DNA from: Maritimibacter harenae
GTDB taxonomy: Bacteria; Pseudomonadota; Alphaproteobacteria; Rhodobacterales; Rhodobacteraceae
DNA: 64,000 nt
Reading direction: 5' to 3'
NCBI RefSeq assembly: GCF_009882975.1
Contig: NZ_WTUX01000012.1
Span: 209,491-273,490 of the forward strand
This document shows, piece after piece, positions 42,303 to 51,721 of this stretch. Made by a program: the position numbers and the translations under genes. How positions within the stretch are numbered: position 1 is the stretch's first letter; every line of letters starts with the position of its first letter. Under the pieces are notes generated by a model that saw nothing but the letters and a program-made list of their open reading frames with translations, was not told the DNA's origin and ran no database searches.

Positions 42303-43531
42303 TCCTCGGCCTCCTCTTCACGCAGCGATCCGTGGTCGGGTCCCAGGTCCGCGCCGTGGCGGTCCGGGTGGTGGCGGCCGGAGACGAGATCGAAGAGCCC
42401 GCCGATCCCCTGCGGGGCGAAGAGCGTGACCAGCACGAAGGACAGGCCCAGGAGAATCGTCCACCAGTCGACCCATTGGATCGTGTAGAAACCCAGGTTG
42501 ATGTCGGGGGCCTGGCCGCCGGTGAAGTAGGTCGACACGAGGCTCACGAAGACCGCGCCGATCACGGCGCCGTAGAGCCGCCCGCGCCCGCCGATGGCGA
42601 CCCAGACGGCGAGGTAGATCGAGGCGATGGGCGCTATCTCGGCCGGGTTGATGATGCCGGCCTGCGGGTAGTAGAGCGCGCCGGCGATGCCCGCGATCAT
42701 GGCTGTGACGGTGAAGAGGAACAGCTTGTAGCCCTCGACCGAGTAGCCGAGGAAGCGCACCCGCGCCTCGTTGTCGCGGATACCGCGGATCACGCTGCCG
42801 AACTTGCCCGACACGATCCAAGCGGCGAAGACATAGCCCAGCGCGAGCGCGAGCGCCGAGCCCCAGAAGAACCACATGGAGACGTAATCCTGGCTCACGT
42901 CGTCGAGGCCGGGGAGGTTCTGAAGCCCGGAGAGGCCGTTGTTCCCGCGCAGGCCGCTGTCGTTCTGGAAGAGGTAGAGCGACAGGGCCAGCGTCATCGC
43001 CTGCGTCAGGATCGAGAGATAGACGCCTGTGACGCGCGACCGGAAGGCGAGCCAGCCGAAGACGAAGGCAAGGAGGCCCGGCACCAGCACGACGAGGGCG
43101 AGCTGGAGCACGAGGCTGTCGGCGAAGGCCCAGACGGCCGGGAACTCGGAACTGCCGACGACGCCGAAGATCTGGTTGCCGATGCCGTCGACGATCTCCT
43201 GCTCGGTCGGCGGGATCGGTGCCTCCATCATGGAGCTTTCCACGATCTCGCGCGTCCGCTCGTACATGAGCCACATGCCGATCATGTAGCCGCCGAGCCC
43301 GAAGAAGGCGAAATGGCCCAGCGAAAGGATGCCCGCGTAGCCCCAGATCAGGTCCATCGCGACCGCGACGAGCGCGAGACACAGGGTCTTGCCCAGCGTC
43401 TTCACGAAGGAGGTCGAGATCATGCCGGCGCCGAAGGCCTCGGACATGAAGGTGACGCCGATGGTGAAGATCGCGAGCACCAGGAGGAAGATCAGGATCG
43501 ACGGATTTCGTCCGATGAAGCTGCGGTTCAT
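42299..43531 (-). CDS. urtC: Urea ABC transporter permease UrtC
   Basis: A 410-residue LivM-like permease with about ten helices. Conserved parts are LCLALVAVAMDLIWGYAGIL near the N-terminus, GNNGLSGLQNLPG in the mid loop, and RIRDNEARVRFLGYS-like text (seen as IRDNEARVRFLGYSVEGYK) in the EAA-type loop that contacts the ATPases. The NNGLTG-like motif is typical of UrtC. It overlaps urtD and follows urtB after 76 nt. Confidence 0.95.
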   Translation of the reverse strand: MNRSFIGRNPSILIFLLVLAIFTIGVTFMSEAFGAGMISTSFVKTLGKTLCLALVAVAMDLIWGYAGILSLGHFAFFGLGGYMIGMWLMYERTREIVESSMMEAPIPPTEQEIVDGIGNQIFGVVGSSEFPAVWAFADSLVLQLALVVLVPGLLAFVFGWLAFRSRVTGVYLSILTQAMTLALSLYLFQNDSGLRGNNGLSGLQNLPGLDDVSQDYVSMWFFWGSALALALGYVFAAWIVSGKFGSVIRGIRDNEARVRFLGYSVEGYKLFLFTVTAMIAGIAGALYYPQAGIINPAEIAPIASIYLAVWVAIGGRGRLYGAVIGAVFVSLVSTYFTGGQAPDINLGFYTIQWVDWWTILLGLSFVLVTLFAPQGIGGLFDLVSGRHHPDRHGADLGPDHGSLREEEAEE

Positions 43532-43605
43532 GCCTGCGCCTCCCGGGTCCCGCTCGCCCGCCCGACGGGCGCGCTGGCTTGCGTGGCTGTGCGTGTGACG
43601 GTCAT
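43528..43605 (-). CDS. Possible 25-codon ORF between urtB and urtC
   Basis: MTVTRTATQASAPVGRASG and six more residues fill the urtB-urtC gap, ending in a TGA that overlaps the urtC ATG (ATGA). GGGGA lies 6 nt before its start. It may be a translational-coupling leader for urtC rather than a functional peptide; the composition is low-complexity. Confidence 0.25.
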   Translation of the reverse strand: MTVTRTATQASAPVGRASGTREAQA

Positions 43606-43607
43606 GC

Positions 43608-45584
43608 TCAATCCCCCGCCGCGCGGCCCTTGAGGGCGATGATCCCCCGGGGCCGGAACTGGATGAAGATGATGATGAAGATGATCATGTAGGTCTGCGC
43701 CGCCAGCGTGTTGGACGGGTTGAACCATTCGATCCCCTTGTGCAGCGCCCCGATCAGCCCGGCGCCCAGGAGCGTGCCCCAGATGTTGCCGACGCCGCCC
43801 ACGACCACGGTCATGAAGGACTGCACGATATAGGCCTGCCCGATCTCGGACGTGACCTGCGCGTAGAGCCCGATGGCCACACCCGCGATCCCCGCGATGC
43901 CGGAGCCCAGCCCGAAGGTAAGCATGTTCACGCGGCCCGGGTTGATCCCCATCGCGCCCGCCATGCCGGGGTTCTGCGTGACCGCGCGGGTTTCGAGACC
44001 GAGCCGCGTACGCTTCATGATGAAGAGGAAGACGCACAGGAAGACCAGGGCGAGCACGAAGATCGCAATGCGCACGGTGGAGATCGACACCACGTCGTTC
44101 AGCACCACCGAGCCCCCCAGCCAGTCGGGCGAGGTGAGCGGGCGGGCCTGCGTGCCGAAGATGTTCTTGGCGAGCTGTTGCAGCGCGATCGAGATGCCGA
44201 AGGTGGCAAGGAGCGTCTCCAGCGGGCGGTTGTAGAGCCAGCGGATCACCAGCCGTTCCATCGCCACGCCCGCCGCGAAGGTCACGGCGAAGGCGAGAGG
44301 GATGGCCACGATGATCGAGGCGGTGTGGTTCGGGATGATCTGCTGCACCACGTAGCCCGTGTAGGCGCCCATCATGATGAATTCGCCGTGGGCCATGTTG
44401 ATGACCCCCATCACGCCGAAGGTGATGGCGAGCCCGATGGCGGCGAGGAAGTAGATCGACCCGAGGCTGAGCGCGTCGAGCCCGAGGTCGAGGAACTGGT
44501 TCAGGCCCACGTTGGTGTCGATTTTGCCCAGGGCGCGGTTGGCGGCCGCGGTGATCGCCGGGTTGGGCTCGGCATAGACGGCGACGAAGGTCGCGTCCTC
44601 GACCGCCTGCGCGGCCTCCTCGGCGGTCGGGCGGGGCGGGATCGTCCCGGCGTCGACCAGCGCGCCGTAGGCGGCTTCGCGGCGTTCGGGATCGAAAAGC
44701 TCCGCCACCGGGATGCCGCCCACGCGGCCGTCGACGATGTTGTCCTGAAGCGTCGCGCGCAGGTCGTCGGACGAGACCATCGGCGGCCCGTCCAGCATCT
44801 CGTAGGCTTCCGCGACCGGGAGCTCTTCGCTGCCCGGCTCGACTTCGCGCGCGATGTTGAGATCGGCGGGCACGTTGCCGTCCGGGAAGACACGGATCGT
44901 GGTGGCGACCAACGGGTTCAGCGTGGCGCGCACGTCGACGCCAAGGTCGCCGGCCATCTCCTCGATTGCCTCGATGCGCGCGTCCTCGTCTGGATCGTAG
45001 GTGATGGTCATCAACCGCTCGACGCGCATCTTGCGCTCTTTCAGCGCCGGGTCCGGCTCGCCGTCGATGGAATTGCGCAGGGGCGTCAGGAGTTCGGCAT
45101 TGCCGCGCCGTTCGAGGGACGAGATCGCCTCGTCCCGCTTGGCCCGGTCCGGGTCGTTGAGCTGGAAGCTGACCAGCGCCGTGCCGATCAGGCTGCGGAT
45201 GCCCGAGTTCGGCTTGATCTGTTCGAGCGCGTCGTCGGGCACCTCGCCCACGACCACGCCGGTGTCGAAATCGGTGAGCGTGAAGATGTCGTCGCCGGTC
45301 TCTTCGGCGGCGAAGAACAGGCCGTCCTCGATGCGCTGGTACATGTCGCGGGCCTGCCAGACCTCGAGCACGGTCTGCGCGGCCTCGAGTCCGCTGTTGG
45401 CCACGGCGTCGATCGCCGGGCCGATGGTGCGACGGGAGCTTTCGACGATCAGGTCGGCGTGCTCCTGCAGCACCTGCTGCATCGGGCCGAGGTCGTCGGT
45501 CGCTTGCGTCGCGGCGTCCTGCGCCTTCGCGAGCGTAGCCAGACAGACCGCGGCGAGCACGATCACCAATAGGCGTTTCAACAT
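43608..45584 (-). CDS. urtB: Urea ABC transporter permease UrtB with long periplasmic N-domain
   Basis: A 658-residue protein: signal peptide (1 to about 21), a periplasmic helical region (about 22-370) and the LivH-like permease domain (about 375-655) with GLAITFGVMGVINMAHGEFI and a C-terminal RPRGIIALKGR. The conserved NMAHGE motif marks the UrtB/LivH family. The N-terminal domain is known in proteobacterial UrtB but is longer than the usual total of about 530-550 residues. It follows urtA after a strong intergenic hairpin. Confidence 0.94.
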   Translation of the reverse strand: MLKRLLVIVLAAVCLATLAKAQDAATQATDDLGPMQQVLQEHADLIVESSRRTIGPAIDAVANSGLEAAQTVLEVWQARDMYQRIEDGLFFAAEETGDDIFTLTDFDTGVVVGEVPDDALEQIKPNSGIRSLIGTALVSFQLNDPDRAKRDEAISSLERRGNAELLTPLRNSIDGEPDPALKERKMRVERLMTITYDPDEDARIEAIEEMAGDLGVDVRATLNPLVATTIRVFPDGNVPADLNIAREVEPGSEELPVAEAYEMLDGPPMVSSDDLRATLQDNIVDGRVGGIPVAELFDPERREAAYGALVDAGTIPPRPTAEEAAQAVEDATFVAVYAEPNPAITAAANRALGKIDTNVGLNQFLDLGLDALSLGSIYFLAAIGLAITFGVMGVINMAHGEFIMMGAYTGYVVQQIIPNHTASIIVAIPLAFAVTFAAGVAMERLVIRWLYNRPLETLLATFGISIALQQLAKNIFGTQARPLTSPDWLGGSVVLNDVVSISTVRIAIFVLALVFLCVFLFIMKRTRLGLETRAVTQNPGMAGAMGINPGRVNMLTFGLGSGIAGIAGVAIGLYAQVTSEIGQAYIVQSFMTVVVGGVGNIWGTLLGAGLIGALHKGIEWFNPSNTLAAQTYMIIFIIIFIQFRPRGIIALKGRAAGD

Positions 45585-45606
45585 GCGATCCCTACCCCAA
45601 AGGAAA

Positions 45607-45632
45607 GGACGGCGGGGGCAGCCCCGCCGTCC
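45607..45632 (-). terminator. Stem-loop between urtA and urtB (attenuator or mRNA stabiliser)
   Basis: Arms GGACGGCGGGG / CCCCGCCGTCC with a 4-nt loop, 15 nt after the urtA stop and followed by TTTCCTTT on the minus strand. Such hairpins after binding-protein genes commonly raise the binding protein level over the membrane parts. Confidence 0.65.
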
Positions 45633-45646
45633 GAAGCTTCGTCAGA

Positions 45647-46930
45647 TCAGTAGTTCGACTTGATCTGCACGCAGGTCTCGGTCTCGGTGTTGTACATACC
45701 GCAGCCGAGGTCCTTCCAATCCGAGACGAGCACCGCCGATTCCGGCAGGTAGTCAGTCCAGGCGTCGCCCGGCACTTCCTCGGTCTGGCTGATGATGTCG
45801 AACTGGCCGTCCTCGAGGATCTCGCCGATCAGGACCGGCTTGGAGAGGTGGTGGTTCACGTTCATCACGGCGGTGCCGCCGGTCAGGTTCGGGAATTCCT
45901 GCCCGTACATCGCGTCGCGCACGGCGTCGACCTCGGTGGTGCCGGCATCCTCGACCGCGTTCACCCACATGTTGAAGCCGATGTAGTGGGCTTCCATCGG
46001 GTCGTTGGTCACGCGGCTGTCGTCACCGATGAACTCGTGCCAGTCCGCGATGAACTGCTCGTTGGCGTCGGTGTCGGCGGACATGAAGTAGTTCCACGCG
46101 GCGAGGTGGCCGACGAGGTTGGTGGTGTCGAGACCCGAGAGCTCTTCCTCACCGACCGAGAACGCCACGACCGGGATATCCTGAGAGGAGATGCCGGCGG
46201 CGGCCAGTTCCTTGTAGAAGCCCACATTCGCGTCGCCGTTGATGGTCGAGATCACGCCGACCTTCTTGCCGTCCGCGCCGAGCGCGACGACGTCGGCCAC
46301 GATCTTGGACCAGTCGGAGTGGCCGAAGGGCGTGTAGTTCACGAAGATGTCCTCTTCGGCGATGCCCTTCTCCTGGAGGTAGCTTTCCAGGATGTTGTTC
46401 GTGGTGCGCGGGTAGACGTAGTCGGTGCCGAGCAGCGCGAACTTCTCGACGCCCAGCTCTTCGAGGAAGTAATCGGTGGCCGGGATCGCCTGCTGGTTGG
46501 GGGCGGCGCCGGTGTAGAACACGTTCTTGGACGATTCTTCACCTTCGTACTGCACCGGGTAGAAGAGCAGGCCGTTCAGCTCTTCGATGACCGGCAGCAC
46601 GGATTTGCGCGACACCGAGGTCCAGTTGCCGAAGATCACATCGACGTCGTGCACGGTCAGAAGCTCGCGTGCCTTTTCGGCGAAGAGCGGCCAGTCCGAG
46701 GCCGGGTCGACGACGACCGCCTCGAGATCGCAGCCCAGCACGCCGCCGGCTTCGTTCTGCTTGGCCACGAGCATTTCCATCGTGTCCTTCAGCGTGGTCT
46801 CCGAGATCGCCATCGTGCCGGACAGCGAGTGCAGAACGCCCACCTTGATCGGGCAATCCTGCGCCATGGCGGTGCCGGTCAGGGCCGCGGTCGCGACGGT
46901 GCCGGCAAGAATGGATTTCATGAATTTCAT
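45647..46930 (-). CDS. urtA: Urea-binding protein UrtA
   Basis: Periplasmic receptor of the urea importer, 427 residues. The signal peptide (1 to about 24, ending GTAMAQ) is followed by CPIKVGVLHSLSGTMAISET, the signature of UrtA. Further family blocks are IFGNWTSVSRKSVLPVIEEL and QYEGEESSKNVFYTGAAPNQ. The start at 46930 has GGGAGAG 5 nt upstream; the longer open frame is not protein-like. First gene of the operon; nitrogen control would be expected but no sigma-54 site with correct spacing was found. Confidence 0.96.
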   Translation of the reverse strand: MKFMKSILAGTVATAALTGTAMAQDCPIKVGVLHSLSGTMAISETTLKDTMEMLVAKQNEAGGVLGCDLEAVVVDPASDWPLFAEKARELLTVHDVDVIFGNWTSVSRKSVLPVIEELNGLLFYPVQYEGEESSKNVFYTGAAPNQQAIPATDYFLEELGVEKFALLGTDYVYPRTTNNILESYLQEKGIAEEDIFVNYTPFGHSDWSKIVADVVALGADGKKVGVISTINGDANVGFYKELAAAGISSQDIPVVAFSVGEEELSGLDTTNLVGHLAAWNYFMSADTDANEQFIADWHEFIGDDSRVTNDPMEAHYIGFNMWVNAVEDAGTTEVDAVRDAMYGQEFPNLTGGTAVMNVNHHLSKPVLIGEILEDGQFDIISQTEEVPGDAWTDYLPESAVLVSDWKDLGCGMYNTETETCVQIKSNY

Positions 46931-47065
46931 CAGACTCTCCCACGCGGGGGCCATTGGTCGCACTTGCCCAGGAGGCGCGCGCACCCCATGTTCGTCCCCG
47001 CAACTTCGTTGCATCCGTGTGGCGGCCGTCCGGTTTGCAGAAAGGTTGGCCGTCACACACCCCTT

Positions 47066-47080
47066 CGCGGATCATCCGCG
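47066..47080. promoter_or_regulatory. Perfect palindrome in the urtA upstream region
   Basis: CGCGGAT-C-ATCCGCG has 7-nt perfect arms, about 135 nt before the urtA start codon, in the 344-nt gap between urtA and the Lrp-type gene. It could be a regulator site. Apart from ribosome-binding sequences nothing else in this gap is recognisable. Confidence 0.35.
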
Positions 47081-47274
47081 TCCCAGTGGGCATCGCTACT
47101 GTTGGTGCGGCCGCAGCCGTGAGCAATTTTTCCGGGCATCCAGAATGCTGCGCGGGCGAAATCGCCTGATTTTTGAGCGCAATCACCGACCCCTGCCCAA
47201 TTCACGGTCACGTGACAGGCGGAACAAGGCTGACGCCGGGGAACGCGCGGGACCCGGGCGAGTCGTGACGGCCC

Positions 47275-47745
47275 TCAGACGGAGAGCCCGCTGGCCCGTT
47301 TCACGTTCTTGAGCACCACGTTCGTCTGCGCCGCGCGCACCGCGACCTGGCGAAAGAGGAAGTCTTCGAGGAACGCGTTGTAGGTCGCGATATCTTCGCA
47401 CACGACGCGCATGTGGTAATCCGCCTCGCCGGTGGTGGCATAGCATTCCTGCACCTCCGGCCGCGCCTCGATCGCGCGGATGAGCTGGGACACCTCTTCG
47501 GGATCGTGCCGGTTGAGCTGGACCTGAACGATGGCGTGGAACCCCAGCCCGAGCTTCTCCTGGTCCACCACCGCGCCGTAGCGCGCGATCACGCCCGCCT
47601 CCTCGAGCGCCTTGACCCGCCGCCAGCAGGCCGAGGTCGACATGCCGGTGCGTTCCGCGAGATCCGCGTTCGAAATGCGGGAATCGGCCTGGAGGATCGA
47701 GACGATCTTCCTGTCTCTGTCGTCGATACTGATCTGGGATGTCAT
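47275..47745 (-). CDS. Lrp/AsnC-family regulator
   Basis: A 156-residue regulator with an N-terminal helix-turn-helix (about 8-55: DDRDRKIVSILQADSRISNA, LAERTGMSTSACWRRVKAL) and a C-terminal RAM/ASNC ligand-binding domain (about 70-150). It is divergent from the indolepyruvate oxidoreductase gene across 118 nt, so it probably controls amino-acid catabolism there, perhaps sensing an aromatic amino acid. The Met at 47745 gives the typical MTSQISIDDRDRKI start; an upstream Met is less likely. Confidence 0.9.
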   Translation of the reverse strand: MTSQISIDDRDRKIVSILQADSRISNADLAERTGMSTSACWRRVKALEEAGVIARYGAVVDQEKLGLGFHAIVQVQLNRHDPEEVSQLIRAIEARPEVQECYATTGEADYHMRVVCEDIATYNAFLEDFLFRQVAVRAAQTNVVLKNVKRASGLSV

Positions 47746-47863
47746 TTCGCCAATCTCTCTCATTCCGGCATGTGGTTTCACTTATCTAGACATGAGCGCC
47801 CAATCTGGAAAGTCTCACCACGCCCGGCGCGGTATCATGGGGTGCGAACAGGAGGCTCCATCC

Positions 47864-50800
47864 ATGCTACACGCGCCCGCGACCCAGCCGGACTACACCC
47901 TCACCGACCGCTACGACCTGACCGAAGGCCGCGTCTTCCTGACCGGCACCCAGGCGCTCGTGCGGGTCATGCTCGACCAGGCCCGCCGCGACCGGGAGGC
48001 AGGGCTGAACACCGCCGGCTTCATCTCCGGCTACCGCGGCTCGCCGCTGGGCGGGCTCGATCTGGAGCTGTGGAAGACGCGCCAGCGGCTCGACCAGGAC
48101 AACATCACCTTCATGCCCGCGGTGAACGAGGATCTCGGTGCGACGGCGGTGCTGGGCAGCCAGCAGGCCACGCTCGATCCGGACTGCGAGGTCGAGGGGG
48201 TCTTCGGCATGTGGTACGGCAAGGGTCCGGGCGTCGACCGTTCGGGCGACGCGCTGCACCACGGCAATGCCTACGGCACCGACCCGAAGGGTGGCGTGCT
48301 CGTGGTGGCCGGTGACGACCACGGCTGCGTGTCGTCGTCGATGCCGCACCAGTCGGATGCCGCGTTTCTCGCGTGGTTCATGCCGGTGCTGAACCCCGCT
48401 TCTGTCGAGGAATACCTGCCGTTCGGCGAATACGGCTACGCGCTCAGCCGCTATTCCTCGACCTGGGTCGGGTTCAAGGCGATCTCTGAGACAGTGGAAT
48501 CCGGGCGCTCGGTCGAGCTGATGCCGGACCGCACATTCGTCTTCCCGGAGCACGAGCCATACCCCGGCGGGCTCCAGATCCGCCGCGCCGATCCGCCCTC
48601 GACCGAGCTCGAGGTGCGCATGGGCGCCAAGCTGCGCGCGGTCGAAGCCTTCGTGGAGGCCAACCCGATCGACCGGAAGATCTACGGTCTCGACAACGCG
48701 TCCTACGGCATCGTCACGACCGGCAAGGGCCACCTCGACACGATGGAGGCGCTGCGGCTTCTCGGTCTCGACGAGGCGAAGTGCCGCGCGCTCGGCATCG
48801 ACATCTACAAGGTGGGCATGGTCTGGCCGCTCGCGCGCCGCGATGCGCTGTCCTTCGTGAAGGGCAAGAAGGAAGTGCTCGTCATCGAGGAGAAGCGCGG
48901 GATCATCGAGAGCCAGTTCAAGGAATACTTCTACGACTGGCCGGGCGAGAAGCCCGAGAAGATGGTCGGCAAGCACGATGCCGCGGCCGAAAATGACCTG
49001 GTCCCCTGGACCGGCGAGCTGTCGCCGCGCCTGCTGGCCCCGATCATCGCCGCGCGGCTCGACGCGTTCTTCCCCGGCGAGGACCTGCCCGCCAAGGCCG
49101 CCGCGCTGGTGGCCGAGGAGCCGCCGATCCTGAACACCGAGGGCGCGACGCGCACGCCGTATTTCTGCTCCGGCTGCCCGCACAATTCCTCCACCGTCGT
49201 GCCCGAGGGCTCGACCGCCGGGGCCGGTATCGGCTGCCACGTGATGGCCAGCTGGATGGACCGCAACACCGGCGGCTTCGCCCAGATGGGCGGCGAAGGC
49301 GTGCCGTGGTCGGTGTCGTCCAAGTGGAATGGCGGCAAGCACCAGTTCCAGAACCTGGGCGAAGGCACGTGGTATCACTCCGGATCGCTCGCCATTCGGC
49401 AGGCCGTCGCGGCGGGCGCGAACATCACCTACAAGGTGCTCTACAACGACGCGGTCGCGATGACGGGCGGGCAGCCCGTGGACGGGCCGGTGAGCGTGCA
49501 GAACATCGCGTGGTCGTCGCGCGCCGAAGGGGTGCAGCGGATCGCGCTGGTGTCGGACGACATCGGCAAGTTCACCAAGTCGGATTTCCCGCCGGAGACG
49601 AGCTTCCACGACCGCAACGACATCATCGCGCTCCAGGAAGAGCTGCGCGAGGTGAAGGGCGTGTCGCTCCTGATCTACGAACAGACCTGCGCGACCGAAA
49701 AGCGCCGCCGCCGCAAGCGCGGCACGTTGGAGGACCCGAAGCGCTTCGCCTACATCAACCCGCTGGTCTGCGAGGGCTGCGGCGATTGCTCGGTGGAGTC
49801 GAACTGCCTGTCGGTCGAGCCGCGCGAGACGAAGTTCGGCCGCAAGCGCAAGATCAACCTGTCGACCTGCAACAAGGACTTCTCCTGCCTCGACGGCTTC
49901 TGTCCCTCCTTCGTCACCGTCGAAGGGGCCGAGCGGGCGAAGCGCGCCTCGAAGGACCTGGACGTGTCCGCTATGGTGGCCGACATCCCCGCACCGGACC
50001 TGCCGTCGCTCGACGATCCGTTCGACCTGCTCGTCACCGGCGTGGGCGGCACCGGCGTCGTGACCGTCGGCGCGCTCGTCACGATGGGCGCGCACCTGAT
50101 GGGGCTTGGCTCCAGCGTGCTCGACTTCACCGGCTTCGCGCAGAAGTTCGGGACCGTGCTGAGCTACATCCGCCTCGGTGCCTCGCCGTCCGACGTGCAC
50201 CAGGTGCGCATTGGCGACGGGGCGGCGGACGCGGTCGTTGGCTGCGACGTGGTCGTGTCCTCCTCGCCCAAGGCGTCGGCGCATTACCGGCATGGCACGC
50301 GCATCGCGCTCAACACCGCCGAGATGCCCACGGGCGACATCGTGCTGCGCCGCGACGCCGACCTCATGGTGAAGGTGCGCGAAGGCTCGATCCGCAAGGC
50401 GGTGGGCGCGGACAACGTTATGCCGCTGGACGCCAACATGCTGTCGGAGGAGCTTCTGGGCGACCAGGTGTTCGCCAATACCATCATGCTGGGCTTCGCA
50501 TGGCAGAAGGGTCTCGTGCCGGTCGACCTCTGGGCGCTCGACCGCGCGATCGAGCTCAACGGGGTGGCGATCGAGCGCAACCGCGACGCGTTCGCCATCG
50601 GCCGGATCATGGCCGAAACCCCGGAGAAGATCGCCGCGCAGCTCGACATCGAGGAAGAGCGCGAACCGACGCTGGACGAGATCATCGAAGAGCGCGCGCA
50701 GTTCCTCGTGGGCTACCAGAACGAAGCCTACGCCCAGCGCTACCGCGACCGGATCGCGGCGTTCCGCGCCGCCCTGCCCGAGGGCACGGTCGAGCCGCTG

Positions 50801-51289
50801 GTGACGGAAGCCGCGAAGTCGTTGTTCAAGCTGATGGCCTACAAGGACGAGTACGAGGTCGCGCGCCTGCATACCCGGATGGGCTTCGAGGACGAGCTCG
50901 CCCAGCGGTTCACCGGGGACTACAAGGTGCACTACCACATGGCCCCGCCGCTTCTGCCGCTGGGCAAGGACCATCGCGGGCGGCCGCGCAAGGTCGAGCT
51001 GGGCCGCTGGATGCGCCCCGCGCTGGGGATCATGGCGAAGATGAAGGGGCTGCGTGGCACGCCGCTCGACGTCTTTGGCTACACCTCGGAGCGGCGTGAG
51101 AACCGGGCGATGATCGGCTGGTTCGAAGGCGTGATGGAAGCGGTGGCGCAGAAGGCCACGGTGGAGAACACCGGCGACTGCCTGTCCGTCCTGCACGCGC
51201 CGATGGAAATGCGCGGCTACGGCCCGGTCTGGGAAGAGGCCGTGGCGACCGAGAAACCGAAGGCCGAGGAACGGCTGGCGGCGCTCTGA
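47864..51289 (+). CDS. Indolepyruvate ferredoxin oxidoreductase (fused alpha/beta)
   Basis: Oxidatively decarboxylates aryl-pyruvates from aromatic amino-acid transamination to aryl-acetyl-CoA, passing electrons to ferredoxin. The 1141-residue fused form combines a pyrimidine-binding domain (GFISGYRGSPLGGLDLELWK), a TPP domain (FCSGCPHNSSTVVPEGS, then GIGCH), an iron-sulfur segment (NPLVCEGCGDCSVESNC) and the gamma-type domain (LLVTGVGGTGVVTVGAL, about 722-738). This single-chain form is known in proteobacteria. The ATG at 47864 follows AGGAGG; 84 earlier open codons overlap the Lrp gene and are discarded. Confidence 0.95.
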   Translation: MLHAPATQPDYTLTDRYDLTEGRVFLTGTQALVRVMLDQARRDREAGLNTAGFISGYRGSPLGGLDLELWKTRQRLDQDNITFMPAVNEDLGATAVLGSQQATLDPDCEVEGVFGMWYGKGPGVDRSGDALHHGNAYGTDPKGGVLVVAGDDHGCVSSSMPHQSDAAFLAWFMPVLNPASVEEYLPFGEYGYALSRYSSTWVGFKAISETVESGRSVELMPDRTFVFPEHEPYPGGLQIRRADPPSTELEVRMGAKLRAVEAFVEANPIDRKIYGLDNASYGIVTTGKGHLDTMEALRLLGLDEAKCRALGIDIYKVGMVWPLARRDALSFVKGKKEVLVIEEKRGIIESQFKEYFYDWPGEKPEKMVGKHDAAAENDLVPWTGELSPRLLAPIIAARLDAFFPGEDLPAKAAALVAEEPPILNTEGATRTPYFCSGCPHNSSTVVPEGSTAGAGIGCHVMASWMDRNTGGFAQMGGEGVPWSVSSKWNGGKHQFQNLGEGTWYHSGSLAIRQAVAAGANITYKVLYNDAVAMTGGQPVDGPVSVQNIAWSSRAEGVQRIALVSDDIGKFTKSDFPPETSFHDRNDIIALQEELREVKGVSLLIYEQTCATEKRRRRKRGTLEDPKRFAYINPLVCEGCGDCSVESNCLSVEPRETKFGRKRKINLSTCNKDFSCLDGFCPSFVTVEGAERAKRASKDLDVSAMVADIPAPDLPSLDDPFDLLVTGVGGTGVVTVGALVTMGAHLMGLGSSVLDFTGFAQKFGTVLSYIRLGASPSDVHQVRIGDGAADAVVGCDVVVSSSPKASAHYRHGTRIALNTAEMPTGDIVLRRDADLMVKVREGSIRKAVGADNVMPLDANMLSEELLGDQVFANTIMLGFAWQKGLVPVDLWALDRAIELNGVAIERNRDAFAIGRIMAETPEKIAAQLDIEEEREPTLDEIIEERAQFLVGYQNEAYAQRYRDRIAAFRAALPEGTVEPLVTEAAKSLFKLMAYKDEYEVARLHTRMGFEDELAQRFTGDYKVHYHMAPPLLPLGKDHRGRPRKVELGRWMRPALGIMAKMKGLRGTPLDVFGYTSERRENRAMIGWFEGVMEAVAQKATVENTGDCLSVLHAPMEMRGYGPVWEEAVATEKPKAEERLAAL

Positions 51290-51298
51290 ACACGGGGG

Positions 51299-51315
51299 CC
51301 GGCCGCGCAGGCCGG
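51299..51315. terminator. Hairpin after the indolepyruvate oxidoreductase gene
   Basis: CCGGCC-GCGCA-GGCCGG lies 10 nt after the stop. There is no T run, so termination here is tentative. Confidence 0.35.
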
Positions 51316-51424
51316 TCCATTTCCCCGCTCCATGCCGGGCATTGCATTTCCTGATGTATTTACTCAGGTATTGCCTTTCGCCCGCCCTCGCCTATGTTCG
51401 GCGGGCAAGATGGAGATGGAAGAG

Positions 51425-51709
51425 ATGAAAAAGGCGCATGCCTATTGGGAGACCGAGAACGGCTCCCGCTACCTGCAACAACTGTGCAAGCACTTCGGGC
51501 ACAAGCTCGACGTGTCGTTTTCCGAAACCGAGGGCACGATCCCGTTCGGCTTCGGTCCCGTATCGCTCAAGGCCGACGACGGCGGTCTCTGGATCGAGGT
51601 GACGGGCGCGGACGACGAGGCGGTCGCGCATGCCAAGGACGTGATCGACCGGCACCTGGAACGCTTCGCCTTCCGCGAGGATTTCAAGCACATGCCCTGG
51701 GCCGCCTGA
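51425..51709 (+). CDS. DUF2218 protein
   Basis: A 94-residue soluble protein. KKAHAYWETENGSRYLQQLC then KHFGHKLDVSF is the conserved DUF2218 N-terminal block, and DVIDRHLERFAFREDFKHMPW the C-terminal block. Family members often sit beside iron-siderophore genes, but no such gene is here. Starts at 51410, 51416 and 51425 are all possible; the last gives the family N-terminus with GGAG 9 nt before it. Function unknown. It is convergent with the AraC-type gene. Confidence 0.8.
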   Translation: MKKAHAYWETENGSRYLQQLCKHFGHKLDVSFSETEGTIPFGFGPVSLKADDGGLWIEVTGADDEAVAHAKDVIDRHLERFAFREDFKHMPWAA

Positions 51710-51721
51710 CGGCCCGCGGCG

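Noticed and set aside
46931..47274. Sigma-54 promoter before urtA
   Set aside because: GG and GC pairs occur, but not with the required 10-nt spacing.
47867..51196. Open frame of 1109 codons on the minus strand over the indolepyruvate oxidoreductase gene
   Set aside because: Same mirror effect; the plus-strand product has clear TPP and iron-sulfur motifs.
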